From an uncultured Rickettsiales bacterium (lineage in GTDB: Bacteria; Pseudomonadota; Alphaproteobacteria; UBA8366), in NCBI GenBank assembly GCA_913046825.1, contig CAJWTF010000003.1:11487-75486 (forward strand): DNA of 64,000 bases. Reading direction: 5' to 3'. The position numbers and the translations under genes were made by a program. The stretch's first letter is position 1; each line of letters begins with the position of its first letter. The notes beneath the pieces were generated by a model. The model had not been told where the DNA came from. It saw only the letters and a list, made by a program, of their open reading frames with translations, and did not search any database. Of this stretch, positions 1-9,508 are shown piece by piece.

Positions 1-211
1 GCGGGTGAATATGGACGTGGCGGTCGATCAAGCCTGGCATCAGAGTACGCCCGCCAAGATCGATCTCCAGCGCACCGTCTGCATTGATCGCACCGTGTTC
101 CACGGCGGCGAACCTGCCATCCCGGACCAGGACCTGGTACCCGCCCTTTAGGGTACCCGACTCGACATCGAGCAAAGCGAAGTTTTTGAAGAGAACGCTG
201 GAATCAACCAT
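1..211 (-). CDS. Amidohydrolase family protein, N-terminal part (cut by window edge)
   Basis: The reverse strand reads an N terminus from ATG at 211 that runs off the window edge. About 70 residues are visible. They form the small beta-sandwich typical of imidazolonepropionase/dihydroorotase-type amidohydrolases and then a G-x-x-L-M-P-G-L-I-D-R-H-V-H segment. That HxH pair is the family's first metal-binding motif at the start of the TIM barrel. Members hydrolyse amide, lactam or ester bonds in cyclic or acyl substrates using one or two zinc or iron ions. The remaining metal ligands lie outside the window, so the substrate cannot be inferred. The gene is upstream of nothing else on its strand here and follows the helicase gene by 63 bp. 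Confidence 0.8.
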   Translation of the reverse strand, partial: MVDSSVLFKNFALLDVESGTLKGGYQVLVRDGRFAAVEHGAINADGALEIDLGGRTLMPGLIDRHVHIHP

Positions 212-274
212 GCGCCTGCCTACCCGTGGTGTCGAATCAGGGTAGGCAGGCAGCAGCCGAAGTCAATCATGCGG

Positions 275-1543
275 CTATGCCGCTTTCGGGCGATTTCCGC
301 TACGGTTGCGGCGGCGCTTGCCATTGCCGCCGTTCGGGCGCTTGGATTGCGGTTTGCCGTGTGGCCGGGGCCGATGTGATTTTGGCTCATCTTGATTGGC
401 TGCGCTGGCACTTAGCTCATGCTCGACCACGTCGATGGAGCGTTTGATCAAGCGTTCGATGCCGCGCAGATAATCGCGTTCCGCAGGGTCACAGAACGAC
501 AGTGCAATCCCTTCGGCACCAGCGCGGGCCGTCCGGCCGATCCGGTGGACGTAGCTCTCCGGCTCATTCGGTAGCTCAAAGTTGATAACGTGGGTCACGC
601 CGTCGACGTCAATACCGCGCGCGGCGATGTCGGTGGCGACCAGCACGCGGACCTGGTTCGATTTGAACCCGTCGAGTGCTCGTTGGCGTGCCGCTTGCGA
701 TTTATTGCCGTGAATGGCGGCCGCTTCGATTCCCGCCTGTCCCAATTGCTTGGCGACCCGGTTTGCGCGGTGTTTTGTTCGCGTGAACACGATCACCCGG
801 TATAGCGCATTGTCAGCCAAAAGTTCGGTCAGCAAAGTGCCCTTTTTCGACGCGGGCACGTGATACACGTGCTGTTCAATCCGGTCGGCGGTGACCGCCT
901 TCGACGCGATATCGATGCGCACTGGTTCATACAAAATATCGCTCGCGAGGCGTGCCACTTCCTGCGGCATTGTCGCCGAGAACAGCAACGTTTGCCGATC
1001 ATCCGATGTCGCGCGCACTATCTTGCGGACATCCTTGATGAAACCCATGTCGAGCATGCGGTCCGCTTCGTCGAGTACCAGATGCTCCACATCGCCAAGA
1101 TGCACGTGACCTTGGTTCATCAGATCAAGCAGGCGTCCCGGCGTGGCGATCAAGATATCGACGCCTCGGGCCATAGCCTTCACTTGCGGGTTCTGGTTGA
1201 CGCCGCCGAGGATGACCGTATGCCGGAGGCCGAGAAATTGAGAGTAGGCTTTCACGGAATCACCGATTTGCAGGGCAAGTTCCCGCGTTGGAGCGAGGAT
1301 CAGCGCCTGAGCACCTTTCGGGGAGGGTTTTTGCCCATCATTGGTCAGGTGTTGCAGGATCGGCAAAACGAAAGCCGCGGTCTTGCCGCTGCCCGTTTGC
1401 GCGATGCCAAGCAGGTCCGAATTATCGAGCAATTGCGGAATGGCTTTTTCCTGGATTGGTGTCGGTGTTGTGTAATTTTGTGCTGTTAAGGCACGAATAA
1501 TAGGCTCGATCAGGCCGAGCTCGGAAAAACTAGTTGTCGTCAA
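275..1543 (-). CDS. DEAD-box ATP-dependent RNA helicase, RhlE-like
   Basis: A 422-residue RNA helicase that unwinds RNA with ATP hydrolysis, probably in RNA decay or ribosome assembly. Counted from the chosen start, the Q motif is near residue 30, Walker A AQTGSGKT at 48-55, PTRELA at 85-90, DEAD at 158-161 and SAT at 189-191. The C-terminal domain carries ARGIDVDGV and [10 protein letters not shown]. The tail is basic and rich in Arg, Lys, Gly and Asn, a common RNA-binding extension. The frame is open upstream to 1765. I place the start at TTG 1543 because AAAGGA lies 9 nt upstream and the following residues match the usual RhlE N terminus (F-x-x-L-G-L). Residues upstream of that point look non-coding. 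Confidence 0.9.
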   Translation of the reverse strand: MTTTSFSELGLIEPIIRALTAQNYTTPTPIQEKAIPQLLDNSDLLGIAQTGSGKTAAFVLPILQHLTNDGQKPSPKGAQALILAPTRELALQIGDSVKAYSQFLGLRHTVILGGVNQNPQVKAMARGVDILIATPGRLLDLMNQGHVHLGDVEHLVLDEADRMLDMGFIKDVRKIVRATSDDRQTLLFSATMPQEVARLASDILYEPVRIDIASKAVTADRIEQHVYHVPASKKGTLLTELLADNALYRVIVFTRTKHRANRVAKQLGQAGIEAAAIHGNKSQAARQRALDGFKSNQVRVLVATDIAARGIDVDGVTHVINFELPNEPESYVHRIGRTARAGAEGIALSFCDPAERDYLRGIERLIKRSIDVVEHELSASAANQDEPKSHRPRPHGKPQSKRPNGGNGKRRRNRSGNRPKAA

Positions 1544-1553
1544 AACGTAAGTA

Positions 1554-1559
1554 TCCTTT
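1554..1559 (-). promoter_or_regulatory. Ribosome binding site selecting a TTG start
   Basis: On the minus strand AAAGGA ends 10 nt before TTG at 1543. It is the reason for rejecting the longer frame that opens at 1765. The stretch between 1544 and 1773 is then the helicase 5' leader and promoter region. I see no other gene in it. Confidence 0.6.
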
Positions 1560-1773
1560 GCGTCAAATCGACGTCGCTGTAGCGAGCGCAAATCTGCCGC
1601 GTCGCCGTCATCCACGCGCAATTGGAAGAAACGGTATGAGAAAAATAGGAACGGCCCAGATTCGTTGCTTTGTTCTTTTTTCAAAAATCGCAGCGCTGTT
1701 GCGCGATCTTGGGCATTAAAACGATTCATGCTCCTTCCGAGTCGCGAAGTCAAGGGGAAGGGCACTAAGTATT

Positions 1774-3396
1774 TTATTTTCCTAAATTTTTTGCTTCTTC
1801 GCGTAGCTCAACCTTGCGGATCTTGCCGGAAGCGGTCATCGGGAAATCGTCCACGAAAACCACGTGATGGGGGATTTTGAAGCTCGCCAATTTTCCTCGG
1901 CAATGAGCGATCACGGCGTCTTCGTCCAACTGTGATCCGGGGATAAGTTGAACGTAGGCGATGCCAACTTCGGTCAAACGCGGGTCCGGCATGCCGACGA
2001 TGGCGACTTGATGGACTTCCGGGTGTTCCAGCAGCAATCCTTCGGCTTCCATCGGGTCGACATTCTCGCCGCCGACTTTCAGCATGTCTTTATAGCGGCC
2101 TAGAAACCGCATGTAACCGTTGGGCAGCCAGACCGCGGAATCGCCGGTCTTGAACCAGCCGTCCGTGTCATACGCTGCCGCCGTCTCTTCTGGTTTCTTG
2201 TAGTATCCCAGCATCAGGCTGTAGCCTCTGACCTGCAGCTCACCGGGCTCACCGACGGTTTGTTCGGCGCCGGTCTCCGGGTCGAGGATGCGTAACTCGT
2301 AGCCTATCCCAATTGCGCCAGAGGAGGCACATCGGCTCTCTTCGTCGTCGTCGAGTGTGCCAATCCCTGCTCCAACCCAGATTTCCGTCATGCCATAGCC
2401 CGTAACCGATTGCAGGGGCGCCAACACGCGATTACCGCGTTTCGCCACAGGAGTGGCACTATGCATACCTGCGGCGAACAGGCCGGTACGCAAACTGGAG
2501 ATATCTCGCGATTTGGTCTCCTGAGCTTCGGTCAGAGCCTTGAGATGTGCTTCGAACCCGTGCATCACGCTCGCGGATTCTTTCGCCACCAAGTCGAGGC
2601 ATTCGTCTGGATCGAACGTTTCCGTCACGATCTGGCGGGCACCTGTTATTAACGACATCAGGGCACCTTCGGAATATCCGAAGGCATGAAAGAGCGGTAA
2701 ATAGTTCAAGATCGTGTCGTTGGAATCGATCGCCATCCGGAACCCGCGATCCCCAATGTTTCGGATCAGTTTATGCGAATGCACGACCCCCTTCGGGAAT
2801 CCCGTCGTACCCGATGTGTACATAATGATGACCGGGTCATCCGGGTCGACGGATTGGGCGCGCTGCTCCAATTCCGCGTCCGTGACGCTCTCTCCCGATC
2901 TTGTCACATCCGTCCACGCGGCTGCGCCACCGGAGCCTGGGTCGCCCAGAATGAGTACGCGACGCAGTTTGGGAAAATTGGGGTCGTCAATCGCCACGTC
3001 ACTGTCCGGCAGATCGACGACTTCACGCACCATGGCCAGATAGTTGATCGGCCCGGATTGATCGTGGGTGATCAACATTCTGCTGTCCGATTGGCGCAGG
3101 ACGTAGTCCAGGTCGTTGGTGCGGAACCGCGTGTTGACCGGCACCATAACCGCGCCAATCTTGGCGAGGCCGAACGCGATGAACATCCAATCGGCCCGGT
3201 TATTGAGCCAAAGTGCTACATGGTCGCCCTTCTCCACGCCGGCCGCCATCAATCCTTTCGCGGCGCGGTCGATCTCCAAGGCTTGTTCGTCGAAGCTGTA
3301 TCGTTCGTCCTCGAAGACCAATGCTTCCCGGTCGCCGTATTTGCGCGCCGCGTCATCCGCGAGATCGCCGAATTTCCGCTTTGTGTACCAATCCAT
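1774..3396 (-). CDS. AMP-forming acyl-CoA synthetase (ANL superfamily)
   Basis: A 540-residue enzyme that activates a carboxylic acid with ATP through an acyl-adenylate and transfers it to CoA. The P-loop-like A3 motif [11 protein letters not shown] lies near residue 195. GYGMTE (A5 motif) and GWFKTGD (A7) follow, and then the hinge motif with [11 protein letters not shown]. The C-terminal A10 motif A-S-G-K-I-R-K holds the catalytic lysine. The length is normal for fatty-acyl- or aryl-CoA ligases. The start at 3396 is a clear ATG. The gene diverges from the ThDP enzyme at 3519 across a 122 bp gap, so the two may share a control region. The acid substrate is not identifiable from sequence alone. 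Confidence 0.93.
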   Translation of the reverse strand: MDWYTKRKFGDLADDAARKYGDREALVFEDERYSFDEQALEIDRAAKGLMAAGVEKGDHVALWLNNRADWMFIAFGLAKIGAVMVPVNTRFRTNDLDYVLRQSDSRMLITHDQSGPINYLAMVREVVDLPDSDVAIDDPNFPKLRRVLILGDPGSGGAAAWTDVTRSGESVTDAELEQRAQSVDPDDPVIIMYTSGTTGFPKGVVHSHKLIRNIGDRGFRMAIDSNDTILNYLPLFHAFGYSEGALMSLITGARQIVTETFDPDECLDLVAKESASVMHGFEAHLKALTEAQETKSRDISSLRTGLFAAGMHSATPVAKRGNRVLAPLQSVTGYGMTEIWVGAGIGTLDDDEESRCASSGAIGIGYELRILDPETGAEQTVGEPGELQVRGYSLMLGYYKKPEETAAAYDTDGWFKTGDSAVWLPNGYMRFLGRYKDMLKVGGENVDPMEAEGLLLEHPEVHQVAIVGMPDPRLTEVGIAYVQLIPGSQLDEDAVIAHCRGKLASFKIPHHVVFVDDFPMTASGKIRKVELREEAKNLGK

Positions 3397-3518
3397 CTGT
3401 AATCGTATCTCCCTAGGAATGATTTATGCGCGGTATAGTAAAATTGCCACGGTACTGGTGAGGTGACTTAAAACGGCTAGTTAGAGTGTCTGGCTGAAGC
3501 GTAATCTGGAGCGACCAT

Positions 3519-5180
3519 ATGAAAGTTTATGAAGCGGTATTGGAGCAACTCTTTGGGGCCGGGGTGACACATTTCGCCGGTATGGTGGGTTCGACCTCGG
3601 CACCTTACGCCTCTGCCCTCGCGTCCCAAAACCAAGCCCGCTACGTCGGCATTCGCCACGAACAAGTGGCGGCGGCGATCCTCGATGCGACGGCGCGCCT
3701 AAGCGGCAAGCCTGGTGTCTTGATGGTGCATGGTGGCTCCGGTCTGCTAGCGGCCAGCCTTGGGGTTGCGTCGGCAGCCTTGGATTCGACGCCGATGGTC
3801 GTCTTAAGCGCGACACAAGAGCGAAAGGCGATGGAGAACGGTTGGTGGCAAACACTGGACGTCCAGAAACCGGTCGGCGATTTCGTTAAATTTCAAACCC
3901 GTGTCGAGCGGCCTGATCAAGCGGTTGCGGCGGTGCGGGACGCGCTCCGGGAAAGTGTTAGCGGCAAGCCTGGCGTGGCGCAGATCGATATTCCGATAGA
4001 TGTCTCGGTGGAGGATTTGGGTGAGGGGAATGTGCCGGCACCAGTAAAGGCGATCGCTCCCATGTTGCGGCCTTTCCCCGATCCGGACGCGGTAGCCCAG
4101 GTTGTCGACTTATTGAGGAACGCGGAGCGCCCCGTCATCTTGATCGGTGGCGGCGCCAATTATTCCGACGCGGGGGCGGCGATCCTGGCGCTCGCCGAGA
4201 TGCTTCAGGCACCGGTCGTCAATTCCCCAACGTCGCGCGGTGTGCTGCCGGAAACTCATCCCTTGGTGCTTGGGGCGTCTGGCATCATCGGCTACGAGCC
4301 AATCGGCGACGCCATTCGGGAAGCGGATATGGTGTTGGCCATCGGGTCTCGCTTGTCCGATTTGCAAACCTCACGCGGCGAATTACTGCCGGAAGGTGCG
4401 CCGCTCATTCAAATCGATATCGATCCGACGGCGATTGGGCGCGAATATCCGGTGACAGTCGCTGCTGTCGCGGACGCAAGGGCGTTCACGGAAGCACTCA
4501 ATCAAGCATTGGATAGGACGCCGTTAGATGTGCCGGACGCACGTCGAAATTGGGCAGTATCCCTCGACCAGCGATATGCGGCCTGGCGTGCCGACTGGAT
4601 CGCGTCGGAGCCCGACAACGGTCAGGTGCAACCGCAGGAAATCGTCGCGGCCCTGCTCGAACAACCACCGGAGACGATCTTCACCCATGGAGCGGGAGAT
4701 CACGGGTTCTACGGCTTCATGGCGGCGGTCGATCCGCCGGGCACGCATTTGGTCTCGACCCGGCTTGGCGCCATGGGTTGTGCCCTCGGCCTCGCGATGG
4801 GTGCGAAGTGGGAGCGTCCAGACCAACCGGTCATCGCCTGTGTTGGCGACGGTGATCTGATGCTGCAGCTCGGCGACCTTGAAACCATGGCGCGGGAGCG
4901 GTTGCCGGCGGTGCTGGTCGTTTTCAACAATTTTCGTCTCGGCTCGCAACGCAAGCGAGTCGAGGCTTACGGTCCAGTCATCGGTGTCGATCATGGTAAT
5001 CCCGATTTCGCCAAGCTCGCCGAATTGTTCGAGTGTCGGGGATTTCGCGTCGACACTCCCGGCCAATTCGCAGGTGCCTTAAAAGAGGCACTGGCGTCGG
5101 GCGAACCTTGTATCATCGATGTGATCGTCGATCCGGAAGCCCGCCCGCCGCGTATTCAGATGAGCCGAGAAGCCCGTTAA
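3519..5180 (+). CDS. Thiamine diphosphate-dependent enzyme, acetolactate-synthase-like
   Basis: A 553-residue protein with the three-domain order of the ThDP decarboxylase/ligase superfamily. The N-terminal pyrimidine-binding domain has the catalytic glutamate in IRHEQVAA (Glu48). A central Rossmann-like domain follows with VILIGGGANY. The C-terminal pyrophosphate domain has the Mg-ThDP motif G-D-G-D ending in N-N near residues 447-476. Family members act on 2-keto acids or acyl-CoAs (acetolactate synthase, oxalyl-CoA decarboxylase, sulfoacetaldehyde acetyltransferase). No FAD-specific feature lets me choose among them. GGAGCGACC precedes the ATG. The cupin gene starts 13 bp downstream, so the two are probably cotranscribed. 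Confidence 0.9.
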   Translation: MKVYEAVLEQLFGAGVTHFAGMVGSTSAPYASALASQNQARYVGIRHEQVAAAILDATARLSGKPGVLMVHGGSGLLAASLGVASAALDSTPMVVLSATQERKAMENGWWQTLDVQKPVGDFVKFQTRVERPDQAVAAVRDALRESVSGKPGVAQIDIPIDVSVEDLGEGNVPAPVKAIAPMLRPFPDPDAVAQVVDLLRNAERPVILIGGGANYSDAGAAILALAEMLQAPVVNSPTSRGVLPETHPLVLGASGIIGYEPIGDAIREADMVLAIGSRLSDLQTSRGELLPEGAPLIQIDIDPTAIGREYPVTVAAVADARAFTEALNQALDRTPLDVPDARRNWAVSLDQRYAAWRADWIASEPDNGQVQPQEIVAALLEQPPETIFTHGAGDHGFYGFMAAVDPPGTHLVSTRLGAMGCALGLAMGAKWERPDQPVIACVGDGDLMLQLGDLETMARERLPAVLVVFNNFRLGSQRKRVEAYGPVIGVDHGNPDFAKLAELFECRGFRVDTPGQFAGALKEALASGEPCIIDVIVDPEARPPRIQMSREAR

Positions 5181-5193
5181 AGGAGAGAACAAT

Positions 5194-5571
5194 ATGCCTC
5201 GCGCACATACCGAATTCTACGAAATCGATATGGAGAATGGCTGGGAGGATATTCCGGGCTACCCGAAAGGCTGCACGCGCAAGATTCTTTCCAGCGATCT
5301 GGATGAAGACGCCAAGCACGGCCATCGCACCCGCCTCATCCGCATTGCGGCGGGCGCCTACACGAATGAACCCTTCGTCCATGATCATTGGGAGGAAGTC
5401 TTCTTGTTTAGCGGCGACCTTGTGGTGGGATGCGATGCGAACGGCGAAGGTGGCGAAATCTTCTCCGCACCAACTTACGCGATCCGGCCTGGTGGCATAT
5501 TGCACGGTCCGTTTGCCTCGCGTTCAGGCTGTATCATGTTCGAGACACATTATTACGAGCGTAAGAAATAG
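5194..5571 (+). CDS. Single-domain cupin protein
   Basis: A 125-residue small beta-barrel protein. The first cupin motif contains His63, His65 and Glu69 (H-D-H-W-E-E-V) and the second has His104 in G-G-I-L-H-G. Together these would bind a divalent metal. The layout resembles small ChrR/acetylacetone-dioxygenase-type cupins. An AAAGGAGAG ribosome binding site lies just before the ATG, and the gene sits 13 bp after the ThDP enzyme. It may process or sense the substrate or product of that enzyme. This is inference from position, since cupins have many activities. Confidence 0.85.
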   Translation: MPRAHTEFYEIDMENGWEDIPGYPKGCTRKILSSDLDEDAKHGHRTRLIRIAAGAYTNEPFVHDHWEEVFLFSGDLVVGCDANGEGGEIFSAPTYAIRPGGILHGPFASRSGCIMFETHYYERKK

Positions 5572-5618
5572 ATACGTTCTGCAGCGGATATTTGTGCCCG
5601 CTGCGGCACCCTAAAAAT

Positions 5619-5658
5619 ACCGTCGTTCCGGGGCGGCCAGCGAAACTGGAATGACGGT
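5619..5658. repeat. Short palindromic intergenic repeat
   Basis: The arms ACCGTCGTTCC and GGAATGACGGT are inverted copies with one G-T wobble and enclose a short GC-rich loop. The arms match the outer arms of the longer palindrome at 26254-26381, so both appear to belong to one dispersed family. The site lies 47 bp after the cupin stop and may also act as a transcript end, although no T-tract follows. Confidence 0.6.
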
Positions 5659-5666
5659 GTTTGGGA

Positions 5667-5926
5667 TTATTTCGTGCCCGCCAATATTTCCGCCAATCTG
5701 TCCTTGTCTATGTAATCCCGCTGGCCATCTCCGAAGAATCGTTTTCCGTCTTTATCGAAGACGAAATTGCCGGGACGTCAACCAACGGCGAGAATGCATT
5801 GACTATTTTTGGTGTCTCGCGGATGACTTTGATGGCGGGATGGAGCTTCTCCACCATGCGCTGTAAGCGGCCTTCAGATGCATATCCATAGCGCCTTCTG
5901 TTTAGGCGAGGGCAACCACGTTCAAT
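5667..5926 (-). pseudogene. Decayed redoxin (TlpA/peroxiredoxin-like) C-terminal remnant
   Basis: On the minus strand three short pieces in different frames together resemble the C-terminal half of a thioredoxin-like redoxin. The pieces are L-N-V-V-A-L-A followed by a stop, then E-G-R-L-Q-R-M-V-E-K-L-H-P through A-F-S-P-L-V-D-V-P, then N-F-V-F-D-K-D-G-K-R-F-F to a TAA at 5669-5667. The V-P then F-V-F-D-K-D-G pattern is the cis-proline strand of TlpA-like proteins. At least one stop and two frameshifts break it, and the CxxC half is missing. It fills the 374 bp gap between the cupin gene and the oxygenase gene. The identification rests on motif recognition only. Confidence 0.5.
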
Positions 5927-5945
5927 GAGTTTTCGTCTTTTCCCT

Positions 5946-6932
5946 TCAGGTATTCACAACCGCGAGATCGTCTTGATCGGCGGCGTTATAATTCGCGTCA
6001 TACCACCATGTCATATAGTTGCTATAGGTGATAGGCGGGAACCGCGCCGGGTGCTCGGTGTCGATGCAAGTTGGCAAACAGTCAATAAGCGTGTCGAGGT
6101 GTGGGCCGAGGAAGAACGGTATAGCATATCGGTGTTGGTCGACCGGCGGCAGAGCTCGGTGCGGGGTCGAGAGATAACGGCCATTGGTCCAGCGGTGTAG
6201 GGTGTCGCCCGTGTTAACGACAAAAGAATTTGGCACATGCGGAACGTCCTGCCACGCACCCGGTTTCGTCGCGATTTGCAGACCGGGAACGCCGGATTGC
6301 GGCAGAAATGTCATGAAGTTCACATCGGTGTGCGGTGCGATGCCATAGAGCCCGTCTTCCCGGTCCACTGGTGGGTAGTGCGATAGCCGGAAAGAGAACT
6401 GACTTTCCTCAAAGGCGGTGCCAAAGAATTCTGCATCGAGATCGAGCGATAGGGCGAGCGCAGGCAGCAAACGTTTTGTCATGACGTCGACCGCATCGGT
6501 ATATTCGATGACCGTCTCGCGAAAGCCAGGCAGATTGTCCGGCCATTGATTGGGACCGGCAAAGCGGCGATCCGCCAGCAGCAAGGGATCGTCCGCGGAG
6601 CGCTCTCGTTTCAAGAAAAAGGCTTCGTTGGCGTCCGGTTTCACCGATTTCTCGCTGACACGCGACGTGCGGACGTTGTAACGGCCTTCGGCCATATAGC
6701 CGTTATTGTGCGCGTTCATGCGCAGAGCGTGTTTTGTTTCCATCGGTTGGTCGTGGAAGCGTTTGGCTTCGGTGAAGGTACGCTCGATCAAGTCTTGCGG
6801 GACGCCGTGATTGGCGATGATGAGGAATCCGGTCTCCTCGAGCGCGCGATTAAGTAGTGGTGCGATCTCGAGCGCGCCCGCGAGGCCGTTCTTCAACGGC
6901 GCTAGATCGATCAAGGGGATTTCAGTTTGCAC
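5946..6932 (-). CDS. 2-oxoglutarate/Fe(II) oxygenase, isopenicillin N synthase-like
   Basis: A 328-residue non-haem iron oxygenase of the IPNS/flavanone-hydroxylase type. The DIOX_N domain opens with IPLIDLAPL and FLIIANHGV. The iron triad is His201, Asp203 (HTD) and His258, and Arg268 in H-R-Y-A-I-P-F-F holds the 2-oxoglutarate carboxylate. It probably hydroxylates or oxidises a small molecule. The start is GTG at 6932 with GGAGAG upstream. The gene ends just before the redoxin remnant. It diverges from the cupin gene at 7030 with 97 bp between them. The substrate is unknown. Confidence 0.9.
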   Translation of the reverse strand: MQTEIPLIDLAPLKNGLAGALEIAPLLNRALEETGFLIIANHGVPQDLIERTFTEAKRFHDQPMETKHALRMNAHNNGYMAEGRYNVRTSRVSEKSVKPDANEAFFLKRERSADDPLLLADRRFAGPNQWPDNLPGFRETVIEYTDAVDVMTKRLLPALALSLDLDAEFFGTAFEESQFSFRLSHYPPVDREDGLYGIAPHTDVNFMTFLPQSGVPGLQIATKPGAWQDVPHVPNSFVVNTGDTLHRWTNGRYLSTPHRALPPVDQHRYAIPFFLGPHLDTLIDCLPTCIDTEHPARFPPITYSNYMTWWYDANYNAADQDDLAVVNT

Positions 6933-7029
6933 GCGAAACTCTCCGTCTCTCAGATCAAAATTGTGCGTCCTTGCCGGTCGGCAGACAAGCGTCTTAAGCT
7001 GTGGCTTCGCATTTCGAGGGAGAGGGACG

Positions 7030-7530
7030 ATGAGTGACTTGGAAGCCAGCCGGGGTCATGCGGTGGTAATGCAGCCGGGCGAGGGGCCGTCATATTGGCA
7101 GCCGAAACCAGCTAATGGATTCTCCAGTCCGAAGCTGTATCCGGAGCTGACCAAATTTGGTGGATTCTCGATGGGCTATCAATCCATCGCGCCGAACAGC
7201 AATATCCGATCCCATTCCCATACTGATCAGGTAGAATTGCAGATTTGTTTCTCAGGTCGGGGCCATGTGGACGTCGACGGGGAACGCCATGAGTTGGTGC
7301 CGGGCACCGCGTGTTTTCTCGGGCCGGATGTGGTGCATGAGATTTTCAATGATGGCGACGAGGACATGGTTCAGCTCTGGGTGATAGGCCCGGCCGGGCT
7401 CGAAGATTTTTTCAAATCCATTGGGCGCGACCGGGCGCGGGACGACGAGACGCCGGCGCATTTCGAACGCCCGGAAGGCGTCCGTGCCGTGGAGCAGGCG
7501 ATGGGGTTCGATAAAATTGACGGCGATTAA
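7030..7530 (+). CDS. Cupin domain protein
   Basis: A 166-residue protein with one full cupin domain. Motif 1 has His62, His64 and Glu69 (S-H-S-H-T-D-Q-V-E), and motif 2 has His103 in P-D-V-V-H-E-I-F. The metal site therefore looks complete. The start is ATG 7030, chosen because GAGAGGG lies close upstream and the frame before it lacks protein-like content. It overlaps the convergent MFS transporter stop by 4 bp (7527-7530). It may be a dioxygenase, an isomerase or a sugar- or amine-binding cupin. Nothing in the sequence decides this. Confidence 0.85.
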   Translation: MSDLEASRGHAVVMQPGEGPSYWQPKPANGFSSPKLYPELTKFGGFSMGYQSIAPNSNIRSHSHTDQVELQICFSGRGHVDVDGERHELVPGTACFLGPDVVHEIFNDGDEDMVQLWVIGPAGLEDFFKSIGRDRARDDETPAHFERPEGVRAVEQAMGFDKIDGD

Positions 7531-8753
7531 GCGCTACTACCCTTGCGGAGTTGGAGCACGGTGAGCACGGCGAGACCGTACATCACGGCAGTGGCCAGGA
7601 ATACCCACCGGTATTCACCACCGTCCATCATCCATCCGAAGATGATTGGGCCAATCGCGCCGCCGAAATCGAGCCCGGAATAAACGAATCCGAAGGTCTT
7701 ACCGGAGGCGCCCGTGGGGGCGGCTCCCTTGACCAAAATATCGCGGGACGGCTGCGAGAAGCCGCTGCAAAAGCCGACGCCGCAAAAGAGCGCGATGATT
7801 GTGACCATCGATAAGTCGAACCAACCGATGCATGCCATGAGAACGGCGGCGAGTGCGAGGCTGCCGCTCGCAATAGTAGCCGGATAGCGGAACCGGTCCG
7901 CCAATTCACCGCCGATCAGAATGCCGACGGCGCTACCGCCGAGATAGGCCGTGATACCAGCCGCGGCTAGATAGAGAGGCGCGTTGTAGATTTCGACCAA
8001 GGCGGTGACGGAGAAGCTTTGTAGTCCCGCTAGCGCGCCCGCCGCCAATGCGAAATAAAAGAAGGCGGCGACCAATGGCTTGTTGGTGAGGAGACCTTTA
8101 TAAAACGCAGCGTCAGCGCTCTGGCCGCTTTCCCTTTCGGCCATTGCCGTTGTGCGCGGCATTTCAAGCGCCGAGCGAAACCGGTAGATGATGATAGCTA
8201 CGACGAGGCCGAGCAATCCGGCGACCACCAAACCGGCACGCCAACCCGCGATGCTGGCAATGCCGTAATAGACGATAACGGGGGCGAGGAAATACCCGCA
8301 GGTGCCGCCGAATCCATGCAGTCCGAAGGCCCGGCCGAGGCGACTGGGGTGCACCTTGGCAGAGAGAATCGACAAATCTGCAGGATGGAAAACGCAATTG
8401 CCGAGGGCGGCCAGCACCGCGAGTGGGATTAACACCCAATAGGCAGGCACGAAGCCCATCAACAACACGGCGGAGGACATTGTGACGATGCCAAACAGCA
8501 TCAGTCGGTCGCCGCCATATCGGTCGACCAAAATGCCGACGAAAGCTTGGCAAAGGCCCGAGACGCCGTAGAACACCGAGATGATCAGCCCTAACGCCGT
8601 GTAACTGACGCCGAATTCCTCTTTCAACAATGGAAACAGGGGTCCTAAGATCACCTGGTAAAAATGCGAGAGGAGATGGGCGAGGGCAACGAGGCCGATG
8701 ACCAGCGTGTCGGAGCGTCCCGCAAGATGTGGCGCGGTCATTGGCAAAACCAT
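7527..8753 (-). CDS. Major facilitator superfamily transporter
   Basis: A 408-residue membrane protein with about twelve hydrophobic segments in two halves. A D-R-Y-G-G-D loop lies between segments 2 and 3, the position of the classic MFS signature. The GxLxG patterns and the second-half loop D-R-F-R-Y fit the same family. The opening (ALAHLLSHFYQVILGPLFPLL) resembles fosmidomycin-resistance and monocarboxylate-type carriers. It should sit in the inner membrane and move a small organic anion or drug by proton coupling. It converges on the cupin gene and diverges from the PfpI gene at 8872. Confidence 0.9.
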   Translation of the reverse strand: MVLPMTAPHLAGRSDTLVIGLVALAHLLSHFYQVILGPLFPLLKEEFGVSYTALGLIISVFYGVSGLCQAFVGILVDRYGGDRLMLFGIVTMSSAVLLMGFVPAYWVLIPLAVLAALGNCVFHPADLSILSAKVHPSRLGRAFGLHGFGGTCGYFLAPVIVYYGIASIAGWRAGLVVAGLLGLVVAIIIYRFRSALEMPRTTAMAERESGQSADAAFYKGLLTNKPLVAAFFYFALAAGALAGLQSFSVTALVEIYNAPLYLAAAGITAYLGGSAVGILIGGELADRFRYPATIASGSLALAAVLMACIGWFDLSMVTIIALFCGVGFCSGFSQPSRDILVKGAAPTGASGKTFGFVYSGLDFGGAIGPIIFGWMMDGGEYRWVFLATAVMYGLAVLTVLQLRKGSSA

Positions 8754-8871
8754 GGGTCAGAAAATTAAAGAAGCGGTGTTCTACATAGGTATATAAAACC
8801 TTCGCGCTTCCCAAGGGGGATTTTTTCATTAAGGTCGCGGGCACGGAATTTACATCGTTTGGGAGAGAGCC

Positions 8872-9507
8872 ATGGCCGAGAACATTAAAGTCCAGACCGT
8901 CGCACATGTCGTCTTTGAAGGGTTTACGACGCTGGACATTTACGGCCCGGTTCAGGCCTTCGCGAGCTGCCGCGTTCCGGACGGCGACGGCGGATGGCTG
9001 CGGTATTTCAACCAATTCACCATGGGCGATACAGCGACCGGCATGAAATCTGGCGAAGGGCCGACGACATCGGCGGATTACAGTTTCGAGGATGCACCGG
9101 ATTTCGATATCTTGCTGATCCCTGGCGGATTTGGCACCCGCGCTGTGGTCTCTGACAACGCTTTGTTGGAAAAAATTGCGGCAATGAGTGCCAAAGCGAA
9201 AGTCACCGCGACCGTATGTACTGGCTCCGCCGTGCTTGCGCGGACCGGCTTGCTCGACGGGCGACCCGCGACCTCAAACAAGGTGGCGTGGGATTGGGTG
9301 CTGGAGCAGGGCCCGAAAGTCGATTGGAAGCGCCAGGCGCGCTGGGTCGATGACGGCGATATCGTCACCTCATCCGGTGTCTCTGCCGGGATCGATATGG
9401 CGTTGGATTTGATCGCGCGCTTGCACGATGAGGAGACAGCGGTCAATTCAGCGCGGTTCATGGAATACATCTGGAACCGCGATCCGTCGAACGATCCGTT
9501 TGCCTGA
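8872..9507 (+). CDS. DJ-1/PfpI family protein, isonitrile-hydratase-like
   Basis: A 211-residue class I glutamine-amidotransferase-like protein. The nucleophile elbow is T-V-C-T-G-S-A with Cys116. The N-terminal F-E-G-F-T-T-L-D-I-Y-G-P with Asp22 is the hallmark of the isonitrile hydratase and GlxA-sensor branch. There is no DNA-binding domain, so it is more likely an enzyme than a regulator. GGGAGAGAG precedes the ATG. It is the first gene of a plus-strand run that continues with the phosphotriesterase homologue 1 nt later. Confidence 0.88.
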   Translation: MAENIKVQTVAHVVFEGFTTLDIYGPVQAFASCRVPDGDGGWLRYFNQFTMGDTATGMKSGEGPTTSADYSFEDAPDFDILLIPGGFGTRAVVSDNALLEKIAAMSAKAKVTATVCTGSAVLARTGLLDGRPATSNKVAWDWVLEQGPKVDWKRQARWVDDGDIVTSSGVSAGIDMALDLIARLHDEETAVNSARFMEYIWNRDPSNDPFA

Positions 9508-9508
9508 G

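Noticed and set aside
860..1489. A 209-codon plus-strand reading frame opposite the RNA helicase
   Set aside because: It is fully antisense to a gene with all DEAD-box motifs and has no recognisable domain, so it is a shadow frame produced by high GC content.
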